Positions 1 through 7,857 of a stretch of DNA of 64,000 nt are shown piece by piece. Every line of letters begins with the position of its first letter. The first letter of the stretch is position 1. The DNA is taken from positions 2,526,902 to 2,590,901 of the forward strand of contig NZ_GL945017.1 of assembly GCF_000218235.1 (NCBI RefSeq), given 5' to 3'. Source of the stretch: Hallella multisaccharivorax DSM 17128 (GTDB lineage: Bacteria; Bacteroidota; Bacteroidia; Bacteroidales; Bacteroidaceae). A program made the position numbers and the translations under genes. Below the pieces are notes generated by a model. The model ran no database searches. It was not told the origin of the DNA and saw only the letters and a list, made by a program, of their open reading frames with translations.

Positions 1-2152
1 GTGTCCACAACTCGTCGGCAACCACCAGCTCAAGCTTGTCGATCTGATAGCGGATAGGATGGAACCATGTCTCCACGGTGTCATGATAAGCCACGGCTTT
101 CTCGCGCTCGTCAGTAATCTTATTGGCCACTTTACGTGCGTTGACCATGTCCTCTACATCTTTCTCAATCGTGGCTGTACGCTCTGAAATCTGCTCGATG
201 ATGTTCATGATGCGGTCGGAGAGTTGCTTACCCTTCTCGGCACCATAGATGACCATGAGGTTCTGCACGTCTTTGGACAGCATGGCCTGATAGTGGGTAG
301 CCACTGGGATGATGTGGTTGAGCGACAGGTCGCCAAGCACACGGGCCTCGATCTGCAGTTTCTTGGTGTAGGTTTCCCATTTCACCTCATTGCGTGCCTT
401 GAGCTCATTCTCCTTCATCACGCCTGTTGACTCGAACATCTTGATGCTCTCAGGATCGAGGTACCGGCCGAAGATGACAGGCGCCGACTTCTCGGTGTCG
501 AGGCCGCGTCTTTCAGCTTCCTCCACCCATTCGTCACTGTAGCCGTTGCCGTCGAAGTGAATGGGTGCGCAGGTCTTGATGTCGTCCTTGACCACGGAGA
601 GAATAGCGGCGAACTTGTCCTCGCCTTTGGCGACGAGCGCGTCAACACGCTCCTTGAAGCTTGTCAGCGCTTCAGCCACAGCAGTGTTGAGCACAATCTG
701 CGCGCTGGCACAGTTGGCCGACGAGCCCACGGCGCGGAACTCGAAGCGGTTGCCGGTGAAGGCGAAAGGTGAGGTGCGGTTACGGTCTGTGTTGTCGCGC
801 ATGATATCGGGAATCTCCGGTATGTCGATCTGCACACCTTCCTTGCCCTTGATGACGAGAGCGTCTTTGTCGGCCTTCATGATATGCTCCAGCACACCCG
901 AAACGGCCTTTCCAAGGAACGAGGAGATGATGGCAGGAGGTGCCTCGTTGGCACCTAAACGGTGCGCGTTGCCGGCGTCCATGATACTGGCTTTCAGCAG
1001 TCCGTTGTGGCGATAAACAGCCATGAGTGTCTCCACCGTGAAGACCACGAAGCGCAAGTTGTCCTCACGCGTCTTGCCAGGTCCGTGGAGCAGGATGCCG
1101 GTATCGGTAGAAAGTGACCAGTTGTTATGCTTTCCTGAACCGTTGATGCCGTCGAAAGGCTTCTCGTGAAGCAGTACCTCGAAGCCATGACGATGCGCCA
1201 CACGCTTCATGAGCGACATGAGCAGCATGTTGTGGTCCACCGCGAGATTGGTCTCCTCAAAGATTGGCGCACACTCAAACTGATTGGGAGCCACCTCATT
1301 GTGACGGGTCTTCACGGGGATGCCAAGCTCCAGAGCCTGGACCTCCAGGTCTTTCATGAATGCCTGTACACGCTCGGGAATGGTGCCGAAATAATGGTCA
1401 TCCATCTGCTGGTTCTTCGCACTCTCATGGCCCATCAGCGTGCGGCCGGTGAGAATGAGGTCGGGACGGGCAGCGTAGAGGTCCTCGTCGACAAGGAAGT
1501 ATTCCTGCTCCCAGCCAAGATTAGAGATGACTTTCTTCACGTCGGGGTAGAAATAGTGGCACACGTTGGTCGCAGCCACGTTGACGGCATGCAGCGCACG
1601 CAGCAGAGGAGCCTTGTAGTCGAGAGCCTCGCCGGTGTAGGAGATGAAGATCGTAGGAATGCAGAGGGTGTCGTCGATGATGAACACGGGGCTCGTGGGG
1701 TCCCAGGCGGAGTAGCCGCGTGCCTCAAAGGTGGAACGGATACCGCCTGAAGGGAAGCTGGAAGCGTCGGGCTCCTGCTGCACAAGGAGCTTGCCGGAGA
1801 ACTCCTCAATCATGCCGCCCTTGCCGTCGTGCTCGATAAAGGAGTCGTGCTTCTCGGCAGTGCCCTCGGTCAGCGGCTGGAACCAGTGGGTATAGTGGGT
1901 CACACCATTCTCGTCGGCCCACTGTTTCATGCCCTTTGCCACAGCGTCGGCAATGGAACGGTCAAGCTCTGCGCCATTGTCAATGACGTCGACAAGTTTC
2001 TGATAGACATCAGCAGGCAGATACTTGTACATTTTGGCGCGGTTGAATACCTTCTTGCCAAAATACTCTGAAGGCCGCTCCACTGGGGCGAGCACCTCGA
2101 CCGGCTTCTTGTGTGAAGCAGTCACTACGGCATCAAATCTCTCGTTGGTCAT
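1..2152 (-). CDS. glnN: Glutamine synthetase type III, 3' end cut by window edge
   Basis: This enzyme condenses glutamate and ammonia with ATP to make glutamine in the cytoplasm; the type III (GlnN) form is the long dodecameric enzyme common in Bacteroidales. Translating the minus strand from the ATG at 2152 gives 717 codons without a stop before the window ends. The family is about 730 residues, so only the last dozen are missing. Diagnostic stretches are NGSGKHNNWS near residue 335 (active-site glycine loop and ATP/glutamate contacts), APNQFECAPIFEE near 300 and ETNLAVDHNMLLM just after it. The N-terminus MTNERFDAVV fits the family start. It is the last visible gene of a minus-strand run dapF-dapL-outer-membrane protein-glnN, with a 92-bp gap before it that may hold its own promoter, though no clear consensus is visible. 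Identification is firm. Confidence 0.95.
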   Translation of the reverse strand, partial: MTNERFDAVVTASHKKPVEVLAPVERPSEYFGKKVFNRAKMYKYLPADVYQKLVDVIDNGAELDRSIADAVAKGMKQWADENGVTHYTHWFQPLTEGTAEKHDSFIEHDGKGGMIEEFSGKLLVQQEPDASSFPSGGIRSTFEARGYSAWDPTSPVFIIDDTLCIPTIFISYTGEALDYKAPLLRALHAVNVAATNVCHYFYPDVKKVISNLGWEQEYFLVDEDLYAARPDLILTGRTLMGHESAKNQQMDDHYFGTIPERVQAFMKDLEVQALELGIPVKTRHNEVAPNQFECAPIFEETNLAVDHNMLLMSLMKRVAHRHGFEVLLHEKPFDGINGSGKHNNWSLSTDTGILLHGPGKTREDNLRFVVFTVETLMAVYRHNGLLKASIMDAGNAHRLGANEAPPAIISSFLGKAVSGVLEHIMKADKDALVIKGKEGVQIDIPEIPDIMRDNTDRNRTSPFAFTGNRFEFRAVGSSANCASAQIVLNTAVAEALTSFKERVDALVAKGEDKFAAILSVVKDDIKTCAPIHFDGNGYSDEWVEEAERRGLDTEKSAPVIFGRYLDPESIKMFESTGVMKENELKARNEVKWETYTKKLQIEARVLGDLSLNHIIPVATHYQAMLSKDVQNLMVIYGAEKGKQLSDRIMNIIEQISERTATIEKDVEDMVNARKVANKITDEREKAVAYHDTVETWFHPIRYQIDKLELVVADELWT

Positions 2153-2244
2153 AAAGTAATCATTATAGTCGATTTCGTAATTCTATGGAAGGATGGGCGG
2201 ATGCAGCCGTAACGGTTACAGGCAGCTACGGGAGCCGCCCCGCG

Positions 2245-2949
2245 TCACGGTCTGAGCGTGAACCCGCAAACGAAGTAGGCCTTCTGCGTGGAGGGGTTGG
2301 CGACAACCCCTGCGAAGAGAGGAATGGAGAAGCTGCCCGTCACAGGGATGTCCTTGGTGGCACGCAGCGACACGTTGGTCACTGCAAAACCGCCGGCCTT
2401 GGCATAGTAAGAGGTGGCGTAAGGCACTGCGCCCACCGTGGCTGTCCAGTCGAGTGAGGCGAGCTGGAAGGGGACGGCGGCTTCCACATATGAGCTGTAG
2501 GCGCGGTCGCCGCTCTTGTTCAGACCGTCGTTTCCGGCAAAATTAGTGTACCAGTTGAGCGCCACGGGACCGAAGTCATAACCGATATTGCCCTCAAAGA
2601 CATGGCTTGTAGAGTGGGCGTCATAATGGAAATACTTGTCGTTGGGCCTATTAAACCAGTAGTCGGTCACACCGGCATGGAACCCGCCTTTCGTATAAGC
2701 CAGTTTGAGATCAAACTCTTTGGTGTCATCCTTGTCAGAGAGTCCCACCGATCCCCAGGCTGTCAGGGACAGCCCTTTGTAAGCTACGCCGAGGGTAGGC
2801 TGCACCGACACGTCACCCTTATCCTGACCGCGCCAGATGTATTGATTGACGAAGTCAGCCGCCACTTTTCCTTCAACATTGTCCTGAGCGCTTGCTGTGG
2901 TTGCTGCAAGGCATGCCACAAGCAAGACCAATCCTTTTACCTTTTTCAT
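2245..2949 (-). CDS. Secreted outer-membrane beta-barrel protein, TorF/porin-like
   Basis: The 234-residue product starts with a clean signal peptide (MKKVKGLVLLVACLAATTASA, cut after ASA). The mature part alternates aromatic and polar residues in short strands with glycines, and contains FVNQYIWRGQDKG, a motif typical of the small TorF-type putative porins. A small outer-membrane barrel is the best reading; the substrate is unknown. It lies 23 bp downstream of dapL and 92 bp upstream of glnN on the same strand, so it is probably co-transcribed with nitrogen and amino-acid genes. That makes a role in uptake of small nitrogenous solutes possible, but this is only inference from position. The C-terminus FTLRP ends on an arginine-proline rather than the aromatic residue usual for barrel proteins. 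Confidence 0.7.
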   Translation of the reverse strand: MKKVKGLVLLVACLAATTASAQDNVEGKVAADFVNQYIWRGQDKGDVSVQPTLGVAYKGLSLTAWGSVGLSDKDDTKEFDLKLAYTKGGFHAGVTDYWFNRPNDKYFHYDAHSTSHVFEGNIGYDFGPVALNWYTNFAGNDGLNKSGDRAYSSYVEAAVPFQLASLDWTATVGAVPYATSYYAKAGGFAVTNVSLRATKDIPVTGSFSIPLFAGVVANPSTQKAYFVCGFTLRP

Positions 2950-2972
2950 GTTCTTCTATTTTAAATAACGTT

Positions 2973-4196
2973 CTACAGTGTTTTGAATCGCTCCATGGCC
3001 TCCTCAACATCCTCGCGGTTGCCAAAGCTTGTAAGCCGGAAGTAGCCTTCGCCCGATGGTCCGAAGCCCACGCCGGGCGTGCAGACAAGCCCGCATCCGT
3101 AGAGCAGGGTGTCGAAGAACTTCCACGAATCCATTCCGCCCGGCGTCTTCACCCATAAGTAGGGCGCATTCTCCCCGCCGTAGACGGCATAGCCTGCCTT
3201 ACTGAGTGTCTCGCGCATGATACGCGCATTCTCCATGTAGTAGGCAATGGTCTGGCGCGTCTGGCGGTGCCCTTCCTCGCTGTAAGTAGCCTCGGCGGCC
3301 CGCTGCGAGATGTAAGAGGTGCCGTTGAACTTCGTTGACTGGCGCCGTTCCCACAGCGCGTTGAGCTGCACATCCTTGTCGTCGATGGTCTTGGCCATGA
3401 CTTCTTTCGGGATAACCGTGTAGCCACAGCGCACGCCTGTGAAGCCCGCGGTCTTGGAATACGAGTGGAACTCGATGGCACACTTGCGCGCACCTTTTAT
3501 CTCATAGATGGAATGGGGTATCTCGGGGTCCTGAATGTAGGCCTGATAAGCGGCGTCATACATGATGACGGCCTCGTTGCGCAGGGCAAAGTTCACCCAT
3601 TTGCGGAGCTCGTCCTTGGTGAGCACGGTGCCCGTGGGATTGTTGGGATAGCAGAGGTAAATCATGTCGACACGGTGGTCGGGCAGCTCGGGCGTGAAAT
3701 TGTTCTCTGCGGTGCAGGGCAGATAAGTGATATCCGTCCACTTGCCGTCCTCAAACTTGCCCGCTCGGCCTATCATAGCGTTTGAGTCCACATAGACGGG
3801 ATAGACGGGATCAGTCAGTGCCACGCTGTTGTCCCAGCGTAATAGCTCCTGGATGTTTGCGGTATCGCTCTTGGCTCCGTCATTGACAAAGATCTCGTCC
3901 TTGTCGAGATGGATGCCTCTTGTGAGGAAGTCTCCCTTCATGATGGCTTCGCGCAGGAAGTCGTATCCGTGCTCCGGGCCATAGCCCCTAAAGGTCTCCT
4001 TGACAGCCATCTCGTCGGCAGCCTTGTGCATGGCCTCCACCACGGCAGGGGCCAGAGGACGGGTAACGTCGCCGATACCTAAGCTGATGACCCGCTGTTT
4101 GGGGTGAGACACTTTGTATGCCGTGACGCGTTTCGCGATGTCGGCAAATAGATAACTGCCCGGCAGACGCAGATAATATTCGTTTACTAATGCCAT
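2973..4196 (-). CDS. dapL: LL-diaminopimelate aminotransferase
   Basis: DapL converts tetrahydrodipicolinate directly to LL-diaminopimelate with glutamate as amino donor, bypassing the succinylase or acetylase steps of lysine and peptidoglycan precursor synthesis. The 407-residue length matches the family (about 410). It is a class I/II PLP aminotransferase: CYPNNPTGT at 182-190 and the PLP lysine K248 in SYSKTAGFTG, with the conserved N-terminal LPGSYLFADIAKRV. The gene follows dapF by 32 bp on the same strand, so the last two steps to meso-diaminopimelate (aminotransferase then epimerase) are encoded together. No oddities were seen; the start at 4196 gives the usual MALVNEYYL beginning. Confidence 0.96.
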   Translation of the reverse strand: MALVNEYYLRLPGSYLFADIAKRVTAYKVSHPKQRVISLGIGDVTRPLAPAVVEAMHKAADEMAVKETFRGYGPEHGYDFLREAIMKGDFLTRGIHLDKDEIFVNDGAKSDTANIQELLRWDNSVALTDPVYPVYVDSNAMIGRAGKFEDGKWTDITYLPCTAENNFTPELPDHRVDMIYLCYPNNPTGTVLTKDELRKWVNFALRNEAVIMYDAAYQAYIQDPEIPHSIYEIKGARKCAIEFHSYSKTAGFTGVRCGYTVIPKEVMAKTIDDKDVQLNALWERRQSTKFNGTSYISQRAAEATYSEEGHRQTRQTIAYYMENARIMRETLSKAGYAVYGGENAPYLWVKTPGGMDSWKFFDTLLYGCGLVCTPGVGFGPSGEGYFRLTSFGNREDVEEAMERFKTL

Positions 4197-4228
4197 GATT
4201 CTATTCCTTTTTCTTGGTCGTCATCCGT

Positions 4229-5119
4229 TTATAGTTCCTTTTCCCCATCGAAAACAAACGCTGCGGGTCCGGTCATTCTGACGTGGTTGTCGTCTCCCCA
4301 CTCTATGTGCAGGGTGCCTCCGTCCATTACAATGTCGCTCTGTCGGGCGGCCCTGCCCGTCTTTGCCGCTGCCACTGCCGTGGCGCAGGCCCCTGTCCCG
4401 CAGGCCATTGTAATGCCGGAGCCGCGCTCCCACACACGCGTACGGAGCGTGGCGGCTGACGAGGACCGTGCCTCAGGCTGCGCGAACTCGATGTTGCAAC
4501 GCTCGGGGAAAGCCTTGTCAAACTCCAACACCCTGCCTTCCTTTGCCACATCCACCTTGCTGATGTCGTCGACGAAGATGACATAGTGTGGATTGCCCAT
4601 CGAGACAAAGACGCCTTCCGTTCCCACTGGCATGGTTCCGTTAGGCGCCGTCTCCGGCGCCGTATATTGTTCAGGCACATCAAACCGCGGCTCCCCCATG
4701 TCCACGGTGACGCTCTCCACCTTACCGCCGGCGATGTGCAGCTTGAGGATCTTGACACCCGACAGTGTCTCCAGGCGCACGGTGTCGCCATGGAAGAGCC
4801 CGCGCTCATAGACGTACTTGCCGATACAGCGGCTGGCGTTGCCGCACATCATGGCTTCGGAGCCGTCGGCATTGAAGATGCGCATGGAGAAGTCGGCCAC
4901 TGCCTCGTCTGAGGGTGCACCGATGAGCACCAGCCCGTCTGAACCAATACCGAAATGGCGGTCACTCCATTTGATGGCCGTCGCCTCCGGATCGGGAACA
5001 CTATATAATAATGTATTGACATAGACGTAATCGTTTCCAGCCCCCTGCATCTTGGTGAAAGGCACCTTGCCCGATTCCGTTGCCAGTCTTTCTTTCATTG
5101 ACATTTTGTTAAGCTCCAT
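4229..5119 (-). CDS. dapF: Diaminopimelate epimerase
   Basis: DapF interconverts LL- and meso-diaminopimelate, the immediate precursor of lysine and of the peptidoglycan cross-linking residue. The 296-residue product has both catalytic cysteines in standard context: C92 in MMCGNASRC and C240 in [25 protein letters not shown] at 21-34 is the family N-terminal signature. The first 18 residues are longer than usual; internal ATGs at 5104 and 5098 are alternative starts that would give a more typical protein. It is the first gene of the minus-strand run leading to dapL and glnN, and a promoter-like TATCTTTG lies 36 bp upstream of the first ATG. Confidence 0.95.
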   Translation of the reverse strand: MELNKMSMKERLATESGKVPFTKMQGAGNDYVYVNTLLYSVPDPEATAIKWSDRHFGIGSDGLVLIGAPSDEAVADFSMRIFNADGSEAMMCGNASRCIGKYVYERGLFHGDTVRLETLSGVKILKLHIAGGKVESVTVDMGEPRFDVPEQYTAPETAPNGTMPVGTEGVFVSMGNPHYVIFVDDISKVDVAKEGRVLEFDKAFPERCNIEFAQPEARSSSAATLRTRVWERGSGITMACGTGACATAVAAAKTGRAARQSDIVMDGGTLHIEWGDDNHVRMTGPAAFVFDGEKEL

Positions 5120-5154
5120 TTCTTTTGAATGAACGCCTTGTGTTGTTCACGGTG

Positions 5155-5186
5155 CAAAGATACAACAAAATGACAGTACCATGAAA
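5155..5186 (-). promoter_or_regulatory. Probable promoter of the dapF-dapL-glnN run
   Basis: On the minus strand, TATCTTTG (5162 to 5155) matches the Bacteroidota -7 element TAnnTTTG, and TTTC (5186 to 5183) lies 20 bp upstream as a one-mismatch -33 TTTG. The dapF start follows 36 bp later. Inferred from consensus only. Confidence 0.45.
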
Positions 5187-5391
5187 ACTTTTCGGTAAAA
5201 ATTATCCTACTATTTAATAATAAATATCAAACTGTAAGCTTCGTTGCCTTACTTGCTTGCAATTTGACAATATCATAGCTTTCGTTATTCCCAGCTTGCC
5301 ACACGAAAGAATTATTTTCCAACACAATGTGCTGTTTATTTTCCTTTTGTTGACATAATGATTGATTTTAGCTCTATATGAGGTAGAAACC

Positions 5392-5517
5392 ATCTACACC
5401 GTAATCGCATCGCCTCTACGCCGTAATGGCAATGCCTCTACACTGTAATGGCAATGCCTCTACACTGTAATGGCAATGCCTCTACGCCGTAATGGCGTTG
5501 CCATTACGGCGTAGAGG
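5392..5517. repeat. 22-bp intergenic tandem repeat, site 1, ending in a perfect hairpin
   Basis: Between dapF and xerD (a 411-bp gap) the unit CTCTACGCCGTAATGGCAATGC and variants (CACTGT for CGCCGT; ATCGCATCGC ends) repeat head to tail about five times with a 22-bp period. The last copy is followed by an inverted copy, giving an 18-bp perfect stem (5479-5496 with 5500-5517) and a 3-nt loop. The hairpin lies 14 bp beyond the xerD stop, so it could end xerD transcription. The rest of the gap (5187-5391) is AT-rich and shows no gene. The same unit recurs at 13743, 17633, 20504, 39236 and 45706. Confidence 0.85.
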
Positions 5518-5530
5518 GAGCAGGGCCGCG

Positions 5531-6466
5531 TCAATGCCCGCCGTGCATGATGTTACGGGGATGATGGAGCAGCACCTCCTGACGCAGCGACTCGTCGTCG
5601 AGATGGGTGTAGATCTCTGTCGTGCCGATATTGGCATGGCCTAAGAGCACCTGGATGACACGCAGGTCGGCGCCTCCCTTGAGCAACGCCGTGGCGAAGG
5701 AATGGCGCAGCGTGTGGGGCGAGATCGTCTTTTTGATGCCCGCCGCCGCGGCCTGCCGCTTCACCATGATGAGAATCATGACGCGCGTCAGGTGATGGCC
5801 ATGGCGGTTGAGGAAGACGTAGTCCTCCTCCCCCGGCTTGATGTTCATCTCGTCGCGGTCGATGAACCACAGCCGCAGCTCTTCGATGGCGCGGTCGGAG
5901 ATGGGCACCAGCCGCTCCTTGTCGCCCTTGCCGGTGACCCTGATGAAATGCTCGTCGAGGTTCAGATCAGAGAGTCTCAGGTTGGTCAGCTCTGAGACAC
6001 GCAGGCCGCACGAGAACAGCATCTCGATGATGGCGCGGTTGCGCTGGCCCTCCTTCACGGTGAGGTCGATGCTGTCTTCTATCTGGTCCACCTCTTCTGT
6101 CGTAAGGTAGGTGGGCAGGTGCTTGGGCAGGACGGGCGACTCTAACAGCTCTGTGGGGTCCACCTCAAGATAGCCGTCGAGGGTCAGGAAGCGGTAGAAC
6201 GACCGCACGCCGAAGAGGATGCGCGACTGCGAACGCGCCCCGATGCCGAACTCATGCAATGAGCCGGCAAACTGCTCCAGGTCTTCCAGCTTCACCTCCA
6301 AGGGTGACAAGCCGCGGCCTCGGAGAAAGCGCATCAGATAGCCCAAGTCGTGCTGATAAGCCTCTATCGTATTGACAGAATAGTTGCGGTCGAGCTTCAG
6401 ATAGCGCAGGAAACGGCGCACGAGATCCGCTTCCGGCGACAAATTATTTTGGTTTTTGCTTTGCAA
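5531..6466 (-). CDS. xerD: Tyrosine recombinase XerD
   Basis: XerC/XerD-type recombinases resolve chromosome dimers at dif. The 311-residue protein has the N-terminal SAM-like DNA-binding domain (about 15-100) and the catalytic domain with all expected residues: R156 in CGLRVSEL, K180 in the beta-hairpin VTGKGDKERLVP, H251 and R254 in SPHTLRHSFAT, H277 in LLGHANIGTT and the nucleophile Y286 in IYTHLD. Length and spacing are those of the housekeeping enzyme rather than of a transposon integrase. It stands alone, divergent from aroQ, with a shared 79-bp promoter region that includes a minus-strand TAACTTTG at 6502-6495. XerC remains possible, since the two are similar. Confidence 0.9.
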   Translation of the reverse strand: MQSKNQNNLSPEADLVRRFLRYLKLDRNYSVNTIEAYQHDLGYLMRFLRGRGLSPLEVKLEDLEQFAGSLHEFGIGARSQSRILFGVRSFYRFLTLDGYLEVDPTELLESPVLPKHLPTYLTTEEVDQIEDSIDLTVKEGQRNRAIIEMLFSCGLRVSELTNLRLSDLNLDEHFIRVTGKGDKERLVPISDRAIEELRLWFIDRDEMNIKPGEEDYVFLNRHGHHLTRVMILIMVKRQAAAAGIKKTISPHTLRHSFATALLKGGADLRVIQVLLGHANIGTTEIYTHLDDESLRQEVLLHHPRNIMHGGH

Positions 6467-6490
6467 TGTGCGGTCTTATCCTTAATTTTG
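6460..6490 (+). promoter_or_regulatory. aroQ promoter, full Bacteroidota consensus
   Basis: TTTG at 6460-6463, 19 bp, then TAATTTTG at 6483-6490 matches TTTG-N19-TAnnTTTG. The aroQ ATG is 55 bp downstream. Confidence 0.65.
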
Positions 6491-6545
6491 TGGTCAAAGT
6501 TAGCCAATTATCGGCAAAAACGACTCATAATTCCAGAAAAAGACG

Positions 6546-6971
6546 ATGAGAAAAATCCAGATTATCAATGGGCCGAACCTCAATCTCTTAGGCGTACGCG
6601 AGCCCGGCATCTACGGCGACAGCTCTTTTGAGAGCTACCTGCCGAAGCTCCGTGCGCGCTTCCCCGACGTGGAGATCAACTATTACCAGAGCAACATCGA
6701 GGGCGAGCTCATCGACAAGATGCAGCAGACGGGCTTCACCGCCGACGGCATCGTGCTCAATGCCGGCGCTTATACCCATACGAGCATTGCCCTGCTTGAC
6801 TGCATCCGCTCCCTGCGCTGTCCCGTGGTAGAGGTGCACATCAGCAACGTTCACCAACGCGAGGAGTACCGCCACCACTCCATGATCTCGGCGGGTTGCA
6901 AGGGCGTCATCTGCGGGTTCGGCCTGCAGGGCTATGAACTGGCCATTCGCGGGCTCCTCTGCCATGATTGA
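6546..6971 (+). CDS. aroQ: 3-dehydroquinate dehydratase, type II
   Basis: This enzyme dehydrates 3-dehydroquinate to 3-dehydroshikimate in the shikimate pathway. The 141-residue length fits the type II (dodecameric) family. Signatures are IINGPNLNLLGVREPGIYG at 6-24, with the catalytic arginine (R18) and tyrosine (Y23), and VEVHISNVHQREEYR, which carries the substrate-binding and catalytic-histidine loop. The stop codon overlaps the start of the following methyltransferase by 8 bp, so the two are probably translationally coupled. A good promoter precedes it. Confidence 0.95.
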   Translation: MRKIQIINGPNLNLLGVREPGIYGDSSFESYLPKLRARFPDVEINYYQSNIEGELIDKMQQTGFTADGIVLNAGAYTHTSIALLDCIRSLRCPVVEVHISNVHQREEYRHHSMISAGCKGVICGFGLQGYELAIRGLLCHD

Positions 6972-7614
6972 ACCCGAAGCCATCGCCGACTATGCCGCGG
7001 CCCACTCCGACGCCGAGGACGACTATCTGCACCGTCTGTGGCGCGCCGCCAATATCCACACCGTTCACGGCCACATGGCCTCGGGCCATCTGCAAGGGCG
7101 CCTACTGAAGATGCTCGTGATGATGCAGCGGCCCCGCTACATCTTAGAGGTGGGCACCTTTGCCGGCTATTCCGCCATCTGCATGGCCCAGGGGCTGCCC
7201 CAGAAGGGGAATGGGAAAGTGTTTACCTTCGAGATCAACGACGAGATGGAGGACTTCACGCGGCAATGGATCAATGGCTCCGACGTGGCCGGCCTCATCG
7301 ACTTCCGCATCGGCAACGCCGTCACCGAAGCCCCAAAGCTCGGCATCATGTTCGACATGATGTTTCTTGACGGCGACAAGCGCACCTATGCCGAGACCTA
7401 CGACGCGCTCTTACCCCTCCTCAACCCCGGCGGCATCATCCTGGCCGACAACACCCTCTGGGACGGACATGTCGTCGACCCGAAATACGACTGCGACAGC
7501 CAAACTATGGGCATCCGACGATTCAACGACCGCATCGCGGACGACGACCGAGTGGAGAAAGTCATCGTGCCCATCAGGGACGGACTTACAATAATTAGAA
7601 AAAAAACGACCTAA
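6964..7614 (+). CDS. SAM-dependent O-methyltransferase (family 3, COMT-like)
   Basis: The 216-residue product resembles bacterial caffeoyl-CoA/catechol O-methyltransferase-like enzymes. The SAM-binding motif I is ILEVGTFAGYSAICMA, followed by FEINDEM (ribose-binding acid), DMMFLDGDKRTYAETYD (metal-ligand DGDK) and IILADNTLWDG (metal-ligand DN). The metal-binding residues are therefore present and a divalent-cation-dependent O-methylation is likely, on an unknown small substrate. The ATG at 6964 overlaps the aroQ stop (ATGATTGA); an in-frame ATG at 6934 would overlap aroQ by 38 bp and is less likely. Confidence 0.87.
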   Translation: MIEPEAIADYAAAHSDAEDDYLHRLWRAANIHTVHGHMASGHLQGRLLKMLVMMQRPRYILEVGTFAGYSAICMAQGLPQKGNGKVFTFEINDEMEDFTRQWINGSDVAGLIDFRIGNAVTEAPKLGIMFDMMFLDGDKRTYAETYDALLPLLNPGGIILADNTLWDGHVVDPKYDCDSQTMGIRRFNDRIADDDRVEKVIVPIRDGLTIIRKKTT

Positions 7615-7617
7615 TCG

Positions 7618-7648
7618 TTTGTCATTTCAAATAAATGGCTTAACTTTG
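7618..7648 (+). promoter_or_regulatory. Rubredoxin/flavodiiron promoter, full consensus
   Basis: TTTG at 7618-7621, a 19-bp spacer and TAACTTTG at 7641-7648 match the Bacteroidota promoter exactly. Transcription would start near 7652-7655. This puts the in-frame ATG at 7651 outside or at the edge of the message and supports the rubredoxin start at 7693. Confidence 0.7.
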
Positions 7649-7692
7649 CAATGCAGATATTGCAAAAAGTACAAATTAAAACGAATACAACT

Positions 7693-7854
7693 ATGAAAAA
7701 GTATGTTTGCACAGTGTGCGGATGGATCTACGACCCCGCCAAAGGTGATCCCGATAACGGCATTCAGCCCGGCACAGCATTTGAAGATCTTCCGGAAGAC
7801 TGGACTTGCCCAGAGTGTGGTGTAGGTAAGGAAGACTTTGAACCGGAGGATTAA
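7693..7854 (+). CDS. Rubredoxin
   Basis: This 53-residue electron carrier has one Fe(Cys)4 site formed by C6 and C9 (CTVCG) and C39 and C42 (CPECG), with the usual YDP and PxxF elements between ([17 protein letters not shown]). It lies 3 bp upstream of a flavodiiron protein, its expected redox partner: reduced rubredoxin passes electrons to the flavoprotein for oxygen (or nitric oxide) reduction. The start is chosen because [10 protein letters not shown] is the standard rubredoxin beginning and because of the upstream promoter. Confidence 0.97.
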   Translation: MKKYVCTVCGWIYDPAKGDPDNGIQPGTAFEDLPEDWTCPECGVGKEDFEPED

Positions 7855-7857
7855 GCC

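Noticed and set aside
2185..2457. 90-codon open frame overlapping the outer-membrane protein gene
   Set aside because: It overlaps the porin-like gene in antisense and lacks any motif; the signal peptide and barrel pattern support the minus-strand gene.
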